Shown in pieces: positions 45,885 through 61,440 of a stretch of 64,000 nt of DNA. Within the stretch, counting starts at the first letter, position 1; the number at the start of each line of letters is the position of its first letter. The DNA lies in the NCBI GenBank assembly GCA_036872755.1, contig JAVHNS010000001.1, forward strand, positions 4,030,001 through 4,094,000. The letters are read 5' to 3'. The DNA comes from Orbilia blumenaviensis. Lineage: Eukaryota > Ascomycota > Orbiliomycetes > Orbiliales > Orbiliaceae. Both the position numbers and the translations under genes were made by a program. The notes beneath the pieces are model-generated. The model was given only the letters and a program-made list of their open reading frames with translations, had not been told where the DNA came from and did not search any database.

Positions 45885-47084
45885 GCAGGTTAGCTTTAGT
45901 ATTAGAAAGCAAGATATCAACCGTATGAAATGGGAGCTAAAGCCTGGAAGCCAATTGAAACCAATTGAACTAGGGGGGGGGCAGTATCCGCAATTGTCAG
46001 TCTGAATTTGAATGGGGTCCGGTTCGGCGATATGTGACTACAGGTAATGCAATGGTACTTTCTTTATCTTCTAGGTCTTAGCTTTATCGTGTCGACATTT
46101 CGGCATTCTGTGACGTTTTAGAGCCCAAGCTACCCAGCTAGGCTACCCTTCGGCACGAGGATGCGGACAAACCTTCCCCCGCCATCTCAGCGCGACGGGG
46201 TCCAATGGAGGGGCATATGAACTAGCTCGGCTACAGGTAGCAGGATCCAGAATGTCGGCCGGGAATTGTCCGTTACATTGTGAGCACTCGACAACGCATA
46301 AAATACAACAACCTGACAATATTGTCCGTGATTTCTTTGCTTTACGTACAGACTCTACGTGGTCTTTCTAATTAATTAATTGGTATTGGTCTCTCGAGTG
46401 TATCGTAGCCCTTTAAGATCCAAATATATCTAAAATCTAGTGACCTTCAATCCAGGCGGACATGAAATTATGTCGCATCTCAGAGAATTTACTGGCTCTC
46501 AAATCTAAATTTCACGATGCGCATATGCACGCCATATGCAGATGCAGGATTTGAAACGAAAAACCCAGTGAGTCATATTATCCAAAAGCTGCTTTGCTAT
46601 ACAAAATGCTTTCAAGCCAGCCACTGATCTATTCCAGAGATAGATGTCTATAACTTTCAACAGGGTTCCATGTGCCCCAATGAAATGTATATATTTTACC
46701 TGAGCTGGACTAAGGGTTTTTACATAAGATAACTAAATTAACATAGTTATGTCGACTCAAAACACACAACTACATTTAAGTACATCTTTTTGATACGTCT
46801 CATGCGCCATAAATTTGCCCAGACCACTGCTGACGCGTTTGTTCGCGATTCCGAGTAGAACAAGATATTGGCAAATACTACACTTGTTTGTACTGTTAGA
46901 AGGGCGACGTTTGTGCTTGTGTTCGAATTTTCCGATGTAAAAGCAACTGGCTCCCGACCCATTTTGATTATCAAATATTATCTAATATCTATTCTCAAGA
47001 TATCTCTCTCTTATATTACAAAACTTTTGCCTATATTATATAAATATTTGAACTCCACAATTACTATCTACTTCACTACCCGCA
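45885..47084. other. divergent intergenic region between SDR and F-box-like gene
   Basis: Promoter regions of both genes. The right half is AT-rich. The frame 46868-47143 is a low-complexity shadow overlapping the F-box start. Confidence 0.5.
47032..47049 (+). promoter_or_regulatory. TATA-box-like element of the F-box-like gene
   Basis: TATATTATATAAATATTT, ending 35 bp before the start codon at 47085. If it is the functional TATA box, the leader is very short. Confidence 0.45.
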
Positions 47085-48456
47085 ATGCCTCCAAAGCGTC
47101 GATTTATGAGAAGAAAGGAACCAAAAAATCTCTCCGGGAATGATCCTTTCCTAATAATCCCCCTTGAAATCAGGTTCTTGATCCTCAATGATTTAGCAGT
47201 AACCTGGAAGAAGAACTTCTCCCGATGTTCGAAACACTGCTATAATATGGCTTTCCCATTGCGTTTCAAGGATAAAAATATCATTATAAACCAGAAAACG
47301 GCCACCTTATTTGAGGACGATGGTTTATGCGCATCTGGTTGCTATTTCCTACGGTATATTTACCTTCTTAGGTTTCATAAAGTGACGGCTTAGAATTGAT
47401 ACTGATATATTTTTTTATTGGGGAAGAGCTGTCTGCTTTGATAGGGAATGGGGTCGGGCAAAGGATGTACTCGACAGAGTGGGCCCTGATGGTGACCCGA
47501 ATGCGCTTATCAGCCACCTGCGTGTCTCAACAGAGACTATTGGTCTCTTCCAGTGCCTTAGGAATCTCCATATATCCTATGTCATCCCGTCTTTGATCGA
47601 AAACAATATATATGCCGCAATCCTCAATGGTATTACTGGCCGAAGATTCTGTGGCACCCTTCGACGATTGGAGTTCCAGGTTTACAAGATACCCGGCGGC
47701 CAGGGTTCTTGGTCTAAATTCAAATCTTACCAGCAGATATACTCCACTTTGTCTGCTGAGAATCAGGAGTTCCTCGGTGAGGAGATAACCAGCGATATGA
47801 TTGGTAAGGTGGTTGGAGCTAAAATCCCGACGTTACCTTTACTTAAAGCTGCTGTGATCTCAGCAAACGGTATTGCTACTCCTTTGGCCGACCCTGGATC
47901 TAAATTCCTTGAGCTCTCTGCATTTTACTATCTACCATTTACGGCAGCGCCAAACCTACGGACTTTAGATGTCTCGACAACAGAAACGAGTAAAGGCTCC
48001 TGTATCTTCGATAATGGGGAGAAAGAACCGGCCAGCCAGGAGTTTAATTCTGGATTTCTAGACAGTTTCAGCAAGATCAAAAATCTAAATCTTACCAACT
48101 CTGCCATACCAAGGGCTGATGAGATGGAACGGCTTGCTAAACTGTTCCCCAACCTGCAGAATCTCAACATTGGAGTGTTTGACGGACGCAAGTGGGATAC
48201 TAATTATGAAGACTCCGATACTAGATACGACGCTGTTACCAAGATAAAGGACCTCGATGAATTGACGATCCCATGGCCAGCATATGAAGTGTATGGAGGT
48301 GTTTCACCCAAAATACTCGAAGTATGGGTTCACCGTTGGATGTTAGCCGGGCTGGGGAATCTGCGGAACGTAAACTTCTGTAGGACAAGGACCAGACACG
48401 AAGGCGATATGGGAAAACCAGTAAAGGTAGCATTTGCGGCGGGGGGGACAGAGTAA
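47085..48456 (+). CDS. F-box-like, leucine-repeat-like protein
   Basis: Exon 1 (47085-47353) and exon 2 (47427-48456) give 432 aa. The intron has donor GTATAT, branch TACTGAT and acceptor GAAG, and its removal joins CYFLR to AVCFDREWGR in frame. Near residues 20-55, FLIIPLEIRFLILNDLAVTWKKNFSRCSK resembles a fungal F-box (short Leu-Pro-x-Glu/Leu-Leu helices). The C-terminal two thirds have irregular leucine-rich strand/helix units (NLRTLDVSTTE, KIKNLNLTNSAIP, NLQNLNIGVFDG). Such proteins act as substrate receptors of SCF ubiquitin ligases and are numerous and fast-evolving in filamentous fungi. No specific substrate can be inferred. The F-box call rests on pattern only and is weaker than the gene call. 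Confidence 0.75.
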
Positions 48457-49015
48457 ATACAAAATTTGGACAATGTACACAACTGGTATGACGGATGACG
48501 ATTTATGAGGACTGGGATGAAAGGTAGGTGCCACCCGGTCGATGCTGCGATGACGGAACATCATGTATGATTCTGATAACTCGCACCATTACTAGATACC
48601 AACTAGCTGCAACAGAGAATGAGTTATTGGTTAAGCAGTTTAATCAGGGAACCAGACTAAGTATATGCTTATCGGTAACGTAACGTTGAACTATTTACAT
48701 GGAAATGATAAAATATCCCAAATTAATTTTTTCTATCTGGTAATTGCTTTTCGTAAGGGTAATAGAGCAATATCAATATCGTATTCATGTACAGCTGTAT
48801 GTATACTAGGTAGGTACTTATGTAAGAAGAATGCAAAACTCCGCCGTCCCAATGCGCCAGATCCATGAAATAGTCCTGTCTATATATCCAACCCAAAGAA
48901 CAACAGGAAACCAAATTCGGGTCCCTTAGAAATGTAAGCAAATTAGGTCAATAAGAGAAAGAGAGGAAACGGTGGAGAGCCCCAAATGACCAAACCGAAC
49001 GTAAGTAAAACTCCT
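48457..49015. other. intergenic between convergent genes
   Basis: 3' regions of the F-box-like gene and of the glycosyltransferase. Nothing recognised. Confidence 0.6.
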
Positions 49016-50567
49016 TTAAGTCTGACAATTTTTACTCGTCCTCAGGTGATTTATCCTCTTTGCCATCCACCCACTCGTCACACCCTTCTTCTTCTTTCCT
49101 AACATAATATTTCTCCCCAGTTTACACTCTTTATCTGTAGTTTGCCACTGGAAACAATCCTTCCACTCTTCACATTTCGTCCTACAAGCCTCGTTGACAT
49201 TTGGTTTCCCTTTGGCATCTCTGGAGACTGTGGTGTTTTCCTCGAACTCCTTTACCAGAGTCTCAAGCTCAATGCTTTTATCTTCAGACAGGTTTTCCCA
49301 GCCTGTCTTGAGGTCTGCGATTTCCTTGTGAACGAATTCTTCGTATAAGTCGCGGTAAAGAATGGGTTTCTACCAAAATAGATATTAGTATTAATCAAAA
49401 AATATAAGATATATGAGATGCGAAATCTGTGTTGAAGGAAAGCTCACCTTAGGGCTTAGTCCCATCTCCCACTGATGCAATCTGGTGACCTCCCCCGGCG
49501 CCAGATGATGAAGGGTAAAGATCGGTTCACACCACTCTTCGGCTCGATGTTTAATCCCCCAAGTCTGCTCTCCTTGAAACCTCGCATGTCGTTCGGTCCA
49601 CATCTTCACGCCCTTCTTCTCCATGACCTGTCCTAATAATGCATCTCCACAGCAGGTAGAAATAGCGTCGTCGTCGTAATCATTTAGGTTGAATCCATCA
49701 GGCCCATCGAAGGTCTTCTTCATAGCTCCATGACTGACTACAACACCGCTTCCCCCATGACCAAAATACGTGCCACCGTACATATTCCTACTGCCCATGT
49801 ACCAATCCTCCTCGCTGTCGAAGTTCTGGTAAAGCCATCTGTTGAGAGCGTTCCAGAACGCAAAGCTGTCGGCCTCGTAGAAGATATACCACTTCATGTT
49901 CGGGTAGTTCTTATACGCATGTTCAAACATCGGTAGCCATTTGTATTTATCCAGGTTCCACCCGCCCTCGATATGCGCTTCAGCGAGTGATATGCCTTTT
50001 TTGTATGCCTTCTGCTGCTCATGGTACGTTTTGAATTGCTCGTGGCTTTTCAGCTTTTGCGAAACATTGGCCAATATATCAATTACATGATGTCCATGGA
50101 CAGTTTCTTCAACGTCGCTGTAGATAACTTGATTTGGAACGTCGATTTGACTAAGGCGAGTTAGGTGAGCAGGAAGACGGTTCCAGATGACCTGAGCGCC
50201 GGTTTTGAGCATCAACAGGGAATCCCCGGCACCTGGAACCGGTAGGGGCTTGTGGGTCCGTTTTAGAAATTCGGCAGGAATGGTGTCATCTATCCATGAT
50301 GGCCAGGTCCTTTGTGTCGATACATGATGTAGACGGGAGCTGTAGAGGGATGTGAATGTTATACATGATACGAGCAGTACGACGAATACAGCAGGAATGA
50401 TGCGAAGGAACTGAGTTCTAGGGCCTGGATATTTTTGGAAAGGAATTAGACGAGTCCAATATCAAGAGAGAAGAGGGGAAAGAAGAAAAGTAAAACTGAC
50501 TTGCTCCTCTTGTCGACGCCGCTAGCAGCGTGTAAGAATACTTCTCGGACCGGCCGAAGATATTCAT
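49016..50567 (-). CDS. fungal GT31-like type II membrane glycosyltransferase
   Basis: Exons 50567-50501, 50424-49448 and 49369-49016 give 465 aa. A short cytoplasmic N-terminus precedes one signal-anchor helix (about residues 31-50, IIPAVFVVLLVSCITFTSLY), so the protein is Golgi type II. The lumenal domain has VIYSDVEE, KWLPMFEHAYKNYPNMKW, and YIFYEADSFAFWNAL with Glu-Ala-Asp (206-208) at the place of the DxD motif. It continues with YMGSRNMYGGTYFGHGGSGVVVS and CCGDALLGQVMEKKG. This matches the fungal beta-1,3-glycosyltransferase (GT31/DUF604-like) proteins. The last exon gives the family's Cys-rich tail (CRTKCEEWKDCFQW and later VTSGWMAKRI). Acceptor sugar and linkage are unknown. The start is one of two in-frame ATGs; the upstream one at 50609 would add 14 residues. 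Confidence 0.85.
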
Positions 50568-53500
50568 ATTCCAGAAGATATCGTCGGGTATGTATATAAA
50601 AAAAGACAACCAGTAAAATCCGAGGAAAATATTATTATAATAGATGAAAAAATATCATTAACGATAGTCAGACAATGAAAAGACTAAACCGATTATGTTA
50701 GTTATGTTGATAAGATATTGAAGGTGCCGAGATCAAAATATGAAAATGTATGCTTGTTAGGCAACAGGGTTTAAATTGAAACCAGGAATGAATGTACGAG
50801 GGATCGCGATAGAATATTAATATAATCGATCAGAAGAAATAGTGAAGACAGTAAACGTGGTCTGCGGCACAGACCACTAAACTTGCGGATTAAGTCCTCA
50901 AGAGCTTCAATGAGGAGGTAGTATTAGATACCCGATTCAATCAAGCCAGCGAAGAAATAACAGGAAAGAGGATCGTAATCAAGAGGAAAACATCCCATGA
51001 CAGGGAGGTGACGAGACAGTGTCCCTTATAATAGAGATTCTATTATACTACCTAGCCTGCTCGAGGGTACCATGCCGTCGGATTAATGCTTTTCTGCACA
51101 GCCATTCGGTTCGCGAATCGGCACCAGATTGCATCAGGACCGATAACGTAGAATGGTATCCCCAATTCCGGGATTTTAACTCTAAGTTTGTAGGAAAGTT
51201 TAAGCTAACAGAGACATCAGGGGAAGTATACGTATGCATGCTCCTGACTTGCAAGGAAGTATATGGGTAACCGATAGCTCCAGAATGCGAGGTGCCAAAG
51301 GTCCAGCCTTCTCAGTACTTAAGGATATTCTCGCAAGACTCGGTAAAGCGGCATGCATGCCATGGGGGTGTATCGCATTGCATTGAAGTTTAGTTGGCCC
51401 AAGAGGAAAATGGTTAACTGACTTGAACTTACCAAAAAAATGTATTAATGAGCGAACAAGCAAATGAGCAAAAAAAAAAAAAGAGAGAAAAACCAATTCA
51501 AGTCCGCTTTTCCATTGGGGGGGTGGGCCGCAAAAGTTTGGATCACGATATAATATCTTGATATAATATTTTCCAGGAGCGTGCGTGTTGTTGCAGAATT
51601 CGATTGAACCAACCAGTCAGCGGCCGAGGTTACACTGCAGTACCCACTTCGAATTCGAGGCCAAGATGTTTGGATGTAACTAGAGACGGGCGGGGGGCAC
51701 CACAGGAAAGAGACGAGTTGGGCTTGCGTAAGCTATCCGGCGTTAGGTTCCGTCGTATTCAGTGATTCCATCTATTTTAAGTTTTAAAAATAACTTCGTG
51801 GGTCTTGAACGGTCGTATATTGGGTCCAATAACTTAAAAGAGAGCCCGAATTTGAAGCTAAAACCAAAGCTGTGGTTGCGGTTGGACTAAACACCAAAGA
51901 GAACAAAGGACTGGACCGTTAACCCCAGGATGTAAGGTAGAAGTCGAAGGAAAATACAAGTAATGCCAGGAAATGCTTAAAAAGAAAGATGGGTGCGAAT
52001 GCATGACAAAAGGGCTCCCGACGCTGCATATTTAAAGAAATGGTCTAGAGAGCCGATATTCAGGTGAGGCTACAGTAAATCCTCTTTCCTCTGACCTCCC
52101 GAAACCATGCATGATTGACAGGAGAAGGAGGGCTTCAAGGGTGCAGTGCAGCTAGGTCGGCGCGACCCAAATGTCAGCAGCCTTCCTAACCAAAAAGCAA
52201 ACCGAGACGGCCTGTGAACATTTGAGGATAAGATATCATAGGCCAGATTAATTATCCTGCCTGTTCTAGTGGTCGATCATAGTGAGACCGGATGTTGGAT
52301 GTCCGCATATCCCATGCAACCCAACTTCCAGAAAACATAGTAAGGTAAGGCGAAGTCTTTAATTATGACGCAGCCGATCAGGATGAAAGAAACTAGCCCT
52401 GAGTCGGAACACGTTAATCATTAATGTTATGCGTATGCTCGTATTTTAGTTGGGCGGTAGGTGAGTACCTAAGTACTCAGGCAGTCTTCCAGCCGGCTGG
52501 GTAACCATGGGTCTAATCCAGTGGGTTGCAAACATCGCATTGAAGATCTATCGACATTGCAACCAGTATACGTATACGCATATGTATATATTGTTACCCA
52601 GATTATTCAGAGGTTGAGAACTTCCAAATTACAGTAAACCAACTGTACGTAAGTAAATAGCCATGGCCTAGCGGCAGATGTACATGCGTATGCATACTTC
52701 ATAACTGTAGGGCAGTGCTCCAGGCAAGAAGGCTTATTCGATCAAGGGAGCCGCCGAGAAATAATCTGAAACCAGGAATTTCTAGAAATTGTTCCCTTAC
52801 AAACGCAACCTTCCTAAGCACGCAACGAAGTGCTCGTTTAAGATCAACCTGCATGCGTAGGCGAGTATTCAGCCTTTGGGAGGTATATCTAGTCTCCAAG
52901 GGCCCACAATTGCACCAAACTGCATTTCTAAAAGTTGTTCTAGAAATTAAATAAATTAAAGAGGTGGCTAATGGTTGATTAGTTACTTCTTAAATTCCAA
53001 GTAAACCCAGTGCCACCATTTACCCTCGTTCTCTATCAGTTATATTTACTCAAGTACCTAGGTAGTCGTTGACATTCTGGTCATCTTCCCAATGTATTGC
53101 TGGAAATGAGTGGCGCCTTGCCCAAATAAGACAATAAAGTGCCAGGTGCATCCTGAAGTTTTATGCTATCACAAATACACTGGCTACTTAGTCCGAGGCT
53201 ATTAGCTACTAGGAGCTCAAGCCTCCCTGAAATATTTCAGCCTCTAATCATGTGATACTACGCGCCGGTCACATTCAATAACCTCTAACCCACTTGTATT
53301 ATAGTATAACAGAATCGCCTTATCCAGATCAGTATGCCCCTCTGCGGCCATGGTATGCCCTACAAGCCCCTGGACTCAAGCCGAAGTAACTCTACTGTTA
53401 CCAGACAGCATCCTGCCGGAGCTCGGAACAAGAGGAAAAGGGAATCCCGGGAAAATATAAAACAAGAATACAAGAGACGACATGTACAACAGATAGTAAC

Positions 53501-53910
53501 CATTAGCTGGGAGGCTCGGGAAGGCGGGTATGATCCGATATTCAATATCAGACTATGGATGAGATGTAAAGAGGAAAGATATGCATGCTACATACATGTG
53601 GGATGAAGACATCATATCTTGAATAGTAAGGAGGGGGAGAGGGAGAGGTATGTGGTAGCCGTGATGAGTAAATTACGTGTCTCCCATCAAGAACAATATA
53701 ACCGTCCTCCATTCTCCCGGAATCATTATTGCTCGGGAAATCAATTCAAGGGGGTGAAAGAAACCTGCTTATTATGATAAAAGGAAACCCCGAACCAAAT
53801 AAGAGCCAAGCAGAGCTCACAACCGCCTGCTAAAGATCAACGCTGACTTTAAAGTAGCAAACCCCGTCGTTAAAAGTGCATAGAAATAGAAATGTTCCAA
53901 AAAACAATTA
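50568..53910. other. intergenic, about 3.3 kb, no gene seen
   Basis: No frame exceeds 98 codons. AAGTACCTA-type words occur near 52468 and 53053. Promoter of the glycosyltransferase at the left, 3' end of the kinase at the right. Nothing else recognised. Confidence 0.5.
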
Positions 53911-57082
<3,172 letters not shown>

Positions 57083-57844
57083 ATGGCTAGCTCAAGGTCA
57101 CTACCGCTTATCCTACGGTCCGCTCGAGCGACACCCGCTTCGATATCATCCACTATATGCCCCTCCTGCCGTTCCACCATAGCTTCAAGACTTGTCCTTC
57201 CTTCGATATCATGGCGTCACTATGCCGATGATGGGCCCTTAAAGGGTAAAACCTTAATGGATATCTTTGGTCCCCGATCAACGGCTCCATCACCGGCACC
57301 TATAGAACCATCCTCGATAATCCCAGGTCGTCAACAGTCCCGCTTGAACTTTGAAACCGGGAAATCTGCAAATACACTCTCTCGCCTTGGTCGAGGCGCC
57401 TACAACGACATCTTAACCAACCCTGATATCGTTGAAGGCCCCAAATATCCAGCAGGAGCAACACTCTTGGACCCTTGGGGCCAGCTCTTCCACCTCCATG
57501 TCTATTCAACAAGACATAATACACATATAACGTTCACCGACCCCAAGAAAAATGCTATAATTTCTTCTTCAACTGGTGTATTGGGATTCAGAAAAGCTGG
57601 TAGACATTCTTATGATGCTGCATACCAACTTGCTGCACACGTTTTCCAGAAGATCGAGGACAAGGGGTTAATACCGAAGAAAGTGGAAGTCATACTGAGA
57701 GGATTCGGTGTGGGAAGAGAGGCAGTTGTGAAAGCTCTTCTAGGGAAGGAAGGGAGATATATCAAGGACGTTGTAGTGAGAGTCACAGACGCCACCAGAA
57801 CCAAGTTTGGTGGTACCAGAAGTAAGAACAAGAGAAGGCTGTAG
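57083..57844 (+). CDS. mitochondrial small-subunit ribosomal protein uS11m
   Basis: Single exon, 253 aa. The N-terminus is Arg/Ser/Ala-rich and lacks acidic residues for about 45 residues (MASSRSLPLILRSARATPAS), as expected of a mitochondrial targeting sequence. The C-terminal 130 residues are ribosomal protein S11: STRHNTHITFTDPKKNAIIS, STGVLGFRKAGRHSYDAAYQ, EVILRGFGVGREAVVKAL, and a final DATRTKFGGTRSKNKRRL, where bacterial S11 has its conserved basic tail contacting 16S rRNA. A Pro/Ser linker separates the two. It is divergent from the kinase gene, with nearly 1.2 kb between. The yeast counterpart is Mrps18. Confidence 0.95.
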   Translation: MASSRSLPLILRSARATPASISSTICPSCRSTIASRLVLPSISWRHYADDGPLKGKTLMDIFGPRSTAPSPAPIEPSSIIPGRQQSRLNFETGKSANTLSRLGRGAYNDILTNPDIVEGPKYPAGATLLDPWGQLFHLHVYSTRHNTHITFTDPKKNAIISSSTGVLGFRKAGRHSYDAAYQLAAHVFQKIEDKGLIPKKVEVILRGFGVGREAVVKALLGKEGRYIKDVVVRVTDATRTKFGGTRSKNKRRL

Positions 57845-59214
57845 TTGTACTACTATCTACTTTGTTAAATTCCTTACGCTTTTATTCATATCCCTCTGTA
57901 CATTTTCATTTTTCAAGAGACTCTAAAGCAGTCAGGTGCAGGAGTGGCAGCAGCAGCAGCAGCAGCGTATTATACTGTACATATACCTTACTTCTTCTAT
58001 ATATATACCACCCACATGCACAGTAAATTACTGACTCGCCTACATTCCATTCGCTTCCATTTCTTAAGCTCACAAAGCATATCGGATCACTAGCGTTCGC
58101 TTGACAATCTTCAAAATCGCTGTCTGCTTTTTCTTTTTCTTTTTAACCTTTTGTTTTGTATATATATTTATATTCTCTTGATATGGACACGTGCATTCCT
58201 CCCACGGGAAGGAGGGTAAATAAGAAGTCTGAAACGGTTGTGGTATGCAAGAGATACATATCACGATCACGCCTACTAGATCCGGCCGTGGGTACGTACA
58301 TAACATATCCAGGCACTACATACCTACGTGCCTCGCCAGCTAGGCTACCGGGATGGTATCGCACATGCCTCTCCCGCGCGCTGTTAGCTGTTACAACACT
58401 GAAACACGAAGACGGCTAATTATGAATTTCCTCGAATTCAAGATCTGGATTCGTGCCTGCTTTGCCATGGTGGGCTTACAGCCGAGGCCGAGTATTTATT
58501 TAATTCCACCTACGCGAATTGCTATGCACACAGAGACTAAGTTTGGTCTTGTTGGTGTGGGAAAAGAAGTTTAATATGCAAAGAGAATTATTTTAAATCC
58601 TACCAAAGGAAAGAGTCCGGGGGATCCAGGTTGTTTTTCAATTAATATGCCCGCAGTCAGGGCTATCTCTTGGAAAATAACAGCAAAGGAGACCAGACAC
58701 AAGAGAGTGTGGGAGACAACTAGCTAGAGACAGTATAAAAAATAAAGATATATAAAAAAAGACATTACGGTACCAGAGAGGTATCGTTGGTAAAGAATAG
58801 GAAATAGTTGGTATTATCTACAGTTGGTAGAGTGTTTTGAGTGAGAGAACGAAATAGTAAAGAAATAAGAATGAAAAAAGAGAGGAATGCTATGATACAG
58901 CATCAGAGACCAGAAAAACTGATCTCCTGAAAAATATAAATACTAAGTAGAAAAATAAGTTGGAAAAAGGAGTACAATGCAAAATCGGATCCCTCTTTCA
59001 AAGAATCCGTAGGGTATCGTACAAAGAAATATGAAGGAAATATGAGAAAAAGGGAAGGCTATATAAGAAATACATCGCTGACCGAGCTAGACGGGGAAAT
59101 CTCAGAAGGAATGAGTGAATAGTAACATCCTCCTTCCCTACACCAAAATTTGAAAAGGCAGCAAAAGAAAAAAAACGACAACCAACTGTGGAAATCCGAA
59201 ATAACAGTGACTCC
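57845..59214. other. intergenic between convergent genes, with CAG repeat
   Basis: 3' regions of uS11m and of the kelch-type gene. It contains (CAG)6 at about 57948-57965 and TTTTTC repeats near 58127-58144; the right part (58580-59210) is purine-rich on the plus strand. No gene recognised. Confidence 0.55.
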
Positions 59215-61440
59215 TTAATCCCTGACGAACCAGCCGAGCCCTTGGTCGCCTCTCGGTGCGGCGTTGGTGGTACTCTGCCTATCATTACCGAAAAATCCAA
59301 AACTATCTGTCCTGTTGTAAGCGGCATTGGGTGGTTGTAGTATGCCGTTGTCGCCATCAGCCTCGCTATAGACACTGCTCTCTACCCTAGCCTGCTCTGG
59401 CTGGCCAATGTTTAGGTTATGCTTTGATTGTGCATGTGCAACCTTCTTAGCGAAGTCCGGATGGCTGAGAGCTTCACCGAAGAAGTTTATCGACGAAGCC
59501 CCAGTCGAGCTAACTGATATTTGCGAGCCTGCAGATCGCTGGAAGAGACCTGGCGCCCTGGGTGGTTCGAATCCGAGGTATCCCGAATTTCCTTGTGGAG
59601 AGCTATCCCTCATGACATCGCCAAAGGTAGGAGTAGGTAGGTCTGAAGAGAACACAGCAGAATGTGATGCATAACTTGACCGAACATATCCAATCGATGG
59701 GTATGATTGCCTTCGGTCGTCGTGGTCATCGGGGAAATCGGACATCGAATAAGACGACCTTGAAGCGTCACTGGGATTTCTTTGCAGTCCGGCGCCGTTT
59801 TGAACAAGGTTTGTGGTGGAATTGCCTGAGAAGTACCTACTCCAACCTGATCCACGTTGGGTACCGGTGGGTTGCATTTCAAGGTTCGTGCCAGCAGCGG
59901 GGCCGAGAACTGCGCCACGCGGGAGATCGACATGTGGGAATTCCAACTCTTCCTTCATACTACGTTCGCGGAAGCTCTTTTGTCTCCGACCGAATACTGT
60001 GCTCTTAGTACCACCCGCTTCCTTCATGAAGGACGCCCCTCTATCCTTAAATGACATGCCCGAATCCCGGCGGGTAGGGGCAGCCATGCCCATTCCCATA
60101 CCCCTTGACTGTGGTCCTTCTTCATCACCAGGTTTTTCTGCAAGACCAGCGGCTCTCATCTTCTTCCTCTTGCAACGAAGAATAATATATGCGGTACCAA
60201 GAATTAATGCAACCAGGAGTACAACACCAAGAATGATGAACAAAAGCTGAGTACTGGTCTTTAACCCTTGTGGTTCACCCTCAGCAGCACCAGATTCGGT
60301 GGCGGATGACAGATCTGCAGTACCAGTTGCTGTGGCGGCGATTGTTGCAGCGGTGGTCAGAGCCGCGCTGGTTGTCGCAGTTTGTGAACTCGATAATGCT
60401 GTCGATGACCGACTGGCAGTCTTTGCACTCAATGTAACATTTTCGTCCAAAATTTTCTGGGTTCCGAAGAGCGAAGCAGCGCTAACCCATCCGCCTTCTT
60501 TATAATCGAATATAGAGAGCGGATCGCTGTCAGCGCCACCCCCACTAATAACGACGTATTGGTTGTTCGAAGTGATGGCAAAGTCTCGGCGAGTTTCCTT
60601 TGGGGCGAGTGTGGCATTATAGGTCGGCCAATTAGCAGAGGTTAGAGTGTGCTCTCTAGACTTCAGCCTAGCAGGGGCAGTGTTGGGGGCAGTGGCATTG
60701 TATAGAGGGACGAGTTCAACGTTTGCGGGGCTCTGACTAAAATCGAATGTGAGGAGCATCTTGGAACCATCATCGCCTCCGACGACAGTTCCAGCGGCAG
60801 ATCCAACAGGTAACGGGGCAACGAGAGTACCAGGAAGGTCCTTCCAACCTTCGATAGTCGAATAGCTGAAGACATGTGTATTAGCCGGATCACCACCGGA
60901 GATGATGGCTGTGTGCGCGTTGAGAGTTTGAACAACTGGAAATATCAGAGGCGGTGCGAGTCCGGTCGGTAGTGAAGAAACCATCATGTCGTTAACGTTA
61001 ATCAAAAAGGCCATCGAGCTCGGTTGATAGTCTTCTGAATACCAATTTCCAGCGTAGACAAATATTTGTTTCGACTCCTCTAAGAAAGCGGCGCCGTGAT
61101 GTGTCAAGTTGAACAATGTTTTATCCTGTAGTTGCTGGTTTTCCCATTTCTTTTGCGCAAAGCTGTACTTCTGAAGGCCCTTATACTCCGGATTTTTGGT
61201 TTCGGTTTCTGGCGCAACATCTCCTCCAACAATATAAAGAGCTTCATCTGCGGTTCCAACTCCAGCATGTACACATACCGAGCCCTTGGTTGGTACCTGC
61301 TTCCCCTTGATTTCCGTCCATTTACCGCCAGATTTCAACGGTATGCTGAAGAACCCGTTCTCTGTATAGGCGTAGAGTGTATTGTCGACAATGGTTGTGC
61401 AGTGTCGCCCGAGTGGGACTGGAGGTTTAGGTACCGACAT
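59215..61440 (-). CDS. kelch/beta-propeller single-pass membrane protein
   Basis: Single exon, 741 aa. Residues 1-330 have kelch-like units typical of a galactose-oxidase-type beta-propeller: VPLGRHCTTIVDNTLYAYT, EALYIVGGDVAPE, KQIFVYAGNWY, NAHTAIISGGDPAN and QYVVISGGGADSD. An Ala/Thr/Ser-rich stalk follows (about 345-395), then one transmembrane helix (about 405-430, LLFIILGVVLLVALILGTAYIIL) with CKRKK after it. The tail is about 310 residues, rich in Ser, Gly and Arg. No cleavable signal peptide is evident (MSVPKPPVPLGRH), so the helix may act as a reverse signal anchor or the start may be incomplete. The topology suggests a cell-surface sensor or scaffold; no enzymatic residues of galactose oxidase were identified. 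The sense-strand tail is long and probably disordered. Confidence 0.85.
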   Translation of the reverse strand: MSVPKPPVPLGRHCTTIVDNTLYAYTENGFFSIPLKSGGKWTEIKGKQVPTKGSVCVHAGVGTADEALYIVGGDVAPETETKNPEYKGLQKYSFAQKKWENQQLQDKTLFNLTHHGAAFLEESKQIFVYAGNWYSEDYQPSSMAFLINVNDMMVSSLPTGLAPPLIFPVVQTLNAHTAIISGGDPANTHVFSYSTIEGWKDLPGTLVAPLPVGSAAGTVVGGDDGSKMLLTFDFSQSPANVELVPLYNATAPNTAPARLKSREHTLTSANWPTYNATLAPKETRRDFAITSNNQYVVISGGGADSDPLSIFDYKEGGWVSAASLFGTQKILDENVTLSAKTASRSSTALSSSQTATTSAALTTAATIAATATGTADLSSATESGAAEGEPQGLKTSTQLLFIILGVVLLVALILGTAYIILRCKRKKMRAAGLAEKPGDEEGPQSRGMGMGMAAPTRRDSGMSFKDRGASFMKEAGGTKSTVFGRRQKSFRERSMKEELEFPHVDLPRGAVLGPAAGTNLEMQPTGTQRGSGWSRYFSGNSTTNLVQNGAGLQRNPSDASRSSYSMSDFPDDHDDRRQSYPSIGYVRSSYASHSAVFSSDLPTPTFGDVMRDSSPQGNSGYLGFEPPRAPGLFQRSAGSQISVSSTGASSINFFGEALSHPDFAKKVAHAQSKHNLNIGQPEQARVESSVYSEADGDNGILQPPNAAYNRTDSFGFFGNDRQSTTNAAPRGDQGLGWFVRD

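Noticed and set aside
49025..49120. Alternative frame for the end of the glycosyltransferase giving an acidic tail
   Set aside because: It does not continue the conserved frame from the last acceptor; the chosen frame gives the family-typical SGWMAKRI ending.
59555..59580. TTCGAATCC box-B-like sequence
   Set aside because: It lies within the kelch-type coding sequence and no tRNA fold is present.
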